From: Oscillospiraceae bacterium
Lineage (GTDB): Bacteria; Bacillota; Clostridia; Oscillospirales; Ruminococcaceae
Length of the DNA: 5,888 bases
NCBI GenBank assembly: GCA_019413245.1
Contig: DXNX01000155.1
Coordinates: 1-5,888, forward strand
Direction of reading: 5' to 3'
Part shown: positions 4,214 through 5,888 of the stretch, piece after piece
Layout of the letters: the number at the start of each line of letters is the position of its first letter
Position numbering within the stretch: position 1 is the stretch's first letter
The notes under the pieces: generated by a model
Database searches by the model: none
What the model was told of the DNA's origin: nothing
What the model saw: the letters and a program-made list of their open reading frames with translations, nothing else
Made by a program: the position numbers and the translations under genes

Positions 4214-5657
4214 AGAATCGTTTCACTCCCTTCTTGCGGTCCAGGACCGTGTCGAAGCGATCAATATATTCGGTCGGGTATTTGAAGTTGAAGATGCGCT
4301 CGATTCTGCCGCGGCGCTGCCCCGGCATGACCAGCTTGGTGGAACCACCCGCTCCGGCCGACAGGATCGTGTGGACTTCCTCCATAATGTAGATATTATA
4401 CAGGCATTCCCGGCCGGGTTTGCTCCAGCCGATGTTTTCCAGGTTCTGCAGCGTGCCTTTCTGGCGGTAGAGATAATAGGGGCGGTATCCCGCCTGATAC
4501 AAAAGGTCACAGCTTTGCAGCATGGCTGCCACATCAGCATATGCGGCGGCGCGGTGTTCCACCACCAGATTGGAGGCCCGCTTGAGGGTCAGGGTATGCA
4601 CGGTGATGTTTTCCGGGTCCAGAGAAATGGCGGTTTCCAGGCTGCGGCGGAAGCCTTCCACCGTATCCCCGGGCAGCCCGGCAATCAGGTCCATGTTGAT
4701 GTTGTCATGGCCCACGGCCCGGGCGGTGCGGTAACAGTCCAGAATATCCTGGGCGGTATGACGGCGCCCGATATTGCGCAGCACTTCATCGGAGAAAGTC
4801 TGCGGGTTGATGGAAATGCGGGTGGCCCCGTACTCCTTCAGAATCCGCAGTTTTTCCTCATCGGTGCAGTCGGGGCGCCCGGCTTCCACCGTGTACTCCT
4901 GCAGTTCGGACAGCGGGAAGCTCTCTGCCATCTGCGCCATGAGTTTGCGCAGCTGCGGCGCCGTCAGGCTGGTGGGGGTACCGCCGCCGATGTACAGCGT
5001 GCGAACCCGCAGGCCGCATTCGTCCACCGCCTGTCGGGTGGCGGTAAGTTCCCGGCACAGGCAGTCCACATAGGGTTCCACCAGGGCGCGGGTAGCCTTA
5101 TCCCCCACCGTGCGGGAAACAAAGCTGCAGTAGCTGCACCGCGTGGGGCAGAACGGAATGCCTGCGTAGACGCTGCAGTCCATGGGCTGGGAATCTTCCA
5201 GGACCGGACGCTGCAGGTCCGCGATGGACAGCGCCATTTCATAACGCTTGGGGGTACAGTCATACTCATCCAGGAAGCGCTGTTTGATCTGTTCCTCGGT
5301 GGCACCGGCATCCCGCATATCGTGGATGATACGCACCGGGCGCACACCGGTCATCATGCCCCAGGGCGGACGGATGCCGGTATGTTCACAGGCCAGAGTA
5401 TACAAAAGACGGCACAGGGCATACTCCCGCTGTTTGGGCGGCAGGTCACGCTCCACCGTGGCAATTTTCCAAAACAGGTCACCGCCCTGACGCAGACAGA
5501 CGATCTGGGCCAGGCTGTGGTCCACAGCCGCGATGATGTCCTGTTCCGGGTCGTCCAGGCGGCAGTCCGCCCCGCCCAGAACCGCATCCGGGAAAAACAG
5601 ACGGGCCACATGTTCGGCCTCATAACCGGCCGACTGGCCGCGCAGAATGATGTGCAT
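4164..5657 (-). CDS. hemZ: Radical SAM coproporphyrinogen III oxidase/dehydrogenase HemZ
   Basis: HemN-superfamily radical SAM enzyme of the HemZ type, annotated as oxygen-independent coproporphyrinogen dehydrogenase in haem synthesis; for HemZ the true reaction is less certain than for HemN. The 497-residue product matches the family's usual length of about 500. The N-terminal 160 residues are the HemZ-specific region (PPWGMMTGVRPVRI at 97-110). The radical SAM core follows: AGIPFCPTRCSYCSF with C170-x3-C174-x2-C177 for the 4Fe-4S cluster, YIGGGTPTSL (222-231) for SAM binding, RISINPQTF (280-288), and NMDLIAGLPGD (321-331). The HemN-type C-terminal portion includes SAGAGGSTK (433-441) and FNFKYPTEYIDRFD. 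The ATG is set by an AGGAGG site 8 nt upstream; a TTG six codons earlier is rejected. It follows the hydrolase gene by 21 nt and overlaps the kinase gene. Confidence 0.94.
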   Translation of the reverse strand: MHIILRGQSAGYEAEHVARLFFPDAVLGGADCRLDDPEQDIIAAVDHSLAQIVCLRQGGDLFWKIATVERDLPPKQREYALCRLLYTLACEHTGIRPPWGMMTGVRPVRIIHDMRDAGATEEQIKQRFLDEYDCTPKRYEMALSIADLQRPVLEDSQPMDCSVYAGIPFCPTRCSYCSFVSRTVGDKATRALVEPYVDCLCRELTATRQAVDECGLRVRTLYIGGGTPTSLTAPQLRKLMAQMAESFPLSELQEYTVEAGRPDCTDEEKLRILKEYGATRISINPQTFSDEVLRNIGRRHTAQDILDCYRTARAVGHDNINMDLIAGLPGDTVEGFRRSLETAISLDPENITVHTLTLKRASNLVVEHRAAAYADVAAMLQSCDLLYQAGYRPYYLYRQKGTLQNLENIGWSKPGRECLYNIYIMEEVHTILSAGAGGSTKLVMPGQRRGRIERIFNFKYPTEYIDRFDTVLDRKKGVKRFYDTCLQTDAAQAAGRL

Positions 5658-5665
5658 GCGGAGAA

Positions 5666-5671
5666 CCTCCT
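5666..5671 (-). promoter_or_regulatory. Ribosome binding site that decides the hemZ start
   Basis: A perfect AGGAGG on the minus strand lies 8 nt before the ATG at 5655-5657. The alternative in-frame TTG at 5673-5675 lies upstream of this site, so translation should begin at MHIILRG. Confidence 0.85.
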
Positions 5672-5678
5672 GCAAAAA

Positions 5679-5888
5679 TCAGTACCATTCACCCAACAGA
5701 AACGGGTTGCTGCGGCGTTCCTGGCCAAGGGTGGAAAAACTTTCGTGGCCGGGCAGAACCTTGGTTTCGTCCGGCAAGGGCAGATTGGCCACCAGCGAAA
5801 GGCTGCTGCGCATCTGTTCGGGGCTGCCGTCCGGCAGGTCTGTACGGCCGCAGGACGAAGCAAACAGGGTATCGCCGCTGAACAGACA
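5679..5888 (-). CDS. MBL-fold metallo-hydrolase (3' end only)
   Basis: The C-terminal 69 residues of a metallo-beta-lactamase-fold hydrolase of the glyoxalase II-like (YcbL/YqgX) group; the N-terminus with the HxHxDH motif lies beyond the right edge. Visible are LFSGDTLF with the metal-bridging Asp (residue 6 of the fragment), the substrate-region pattern S-C-G-R-T-D-L-P-D-G, and VLPGHE (44-49), whose His is the last metal ligand, followed by S-T-L-x-x-E-R-x-x-N-P-F-L, the usual end of this subfamily. The stop lies 21 nt before hemZ. An MBL hydrolase just upstream of hemZ is a recurrent arrangement in Clostridia (from memory, often after relA and dtd), which supports a shared operon. The substrate is unknown; thioester hydrolysis is the family's typical reaction. 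Confidence 0.92.
   Translation of the reverse strand, partial: CLFSGDTLFASSCGRTDLPDGSPEQMRSSLSLVANLPLPDETKVLPGHESFSTLGQERRSNPFLLGEWY

Noticed and set aside
3287..4285. Long open frame on the plus strand opposite the kinase gene (332 codons)
   Set aside because: It mirrors the kinase gene almost end to end and gives a Gly/Gln/Ala-rich product with no motif; the minus-strand reading has clear catalytic motifs.
1..5888. Mobile elements, CRISPR arrays, tRNA/rRNA genes, riboswitches or phage genes
   Set aside because: No transposase or phage motifs, no regular direct repeats and no RNA gene structure were found; the gaps between genes are all below 170 nt and are accounted for by promoters, hairpins and ribosome sites.

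Overview
The window is a GC-rich, gene-dense piece of a bacterial chromosome in which every supported gene lies on the minus strand, so it is read from right to left. The combination of hemZ, a HU gene, rqcP, yabP, yabQ and a divIC-type gene points to a Gram-positive Clostridia-type Firmicute from a spore-forming lineage. The high GC and protein style resemble gut Oscillospiraceae such as Faecalibacterium, Gemmiger or Subdoligranulum; that family-level guess is inference, not something the sequence proves.

Right block (5888 to 3284): the 3' end of a metallo-beta-lactamase-fold hydrolase, then hemZ (radical SAM coproporphyrinogen III oxidase/dehydrogenase-like), then a uridine-kinase-like P-loop kinase whose start lies inside the end of hemZ (50-nt overlap). 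These three are tightly packed and look like one operon. The kinase is a short form of a clostridial nucleoside kinase that usually carries a large N-terminal extension.

Middle (3283 to 2643): a 161-nt intergenic region holds a good sigma-A-type promoter (TTGCAA, 17 nt, TATAAT) and a leader hairpin, followed by a gene for a small protein with a helical N-terminal part, an acidic Ala/Glu-rich linker and a C-terminal four-cysteine zinc ribbon. Its function is unknown.

Left block (2634 to 1): a second good promoter (TTGACG, 16 nt, TACAAT), placed directly after the zinc-ribbon gene, starts the series mazG, hup, rqcP, yabP, yabQ, divIC. This corresponds to the Bacillus yabN-yabO-yabP-yabQ-divIC cluster with a HU gene inserted. 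It joins nucleotide-pool cleaning (MazG), nucleoid structure (HU), ribosome-associated quality control (RqcP), sporulation (YabP, YabQ) and cell division (DivIC). A strong intrinsic terminator sits between hup and rqcP, so the highly needed HU mRNA is probably separated from the lower-dose downstream genes by partial termination. A further promoter-like sequence at the end of yabQ could give divIC its own transcription.

No mobile element, CRISPR array, RNA gene or unknown multi-gene system is visible. The window is mostly conserved housekeeping; the points worth a second look are the transcriptional architecture, the degenerate second MazG domain, the short overlapping kinase and the unassigned zinc-ribbon protein.
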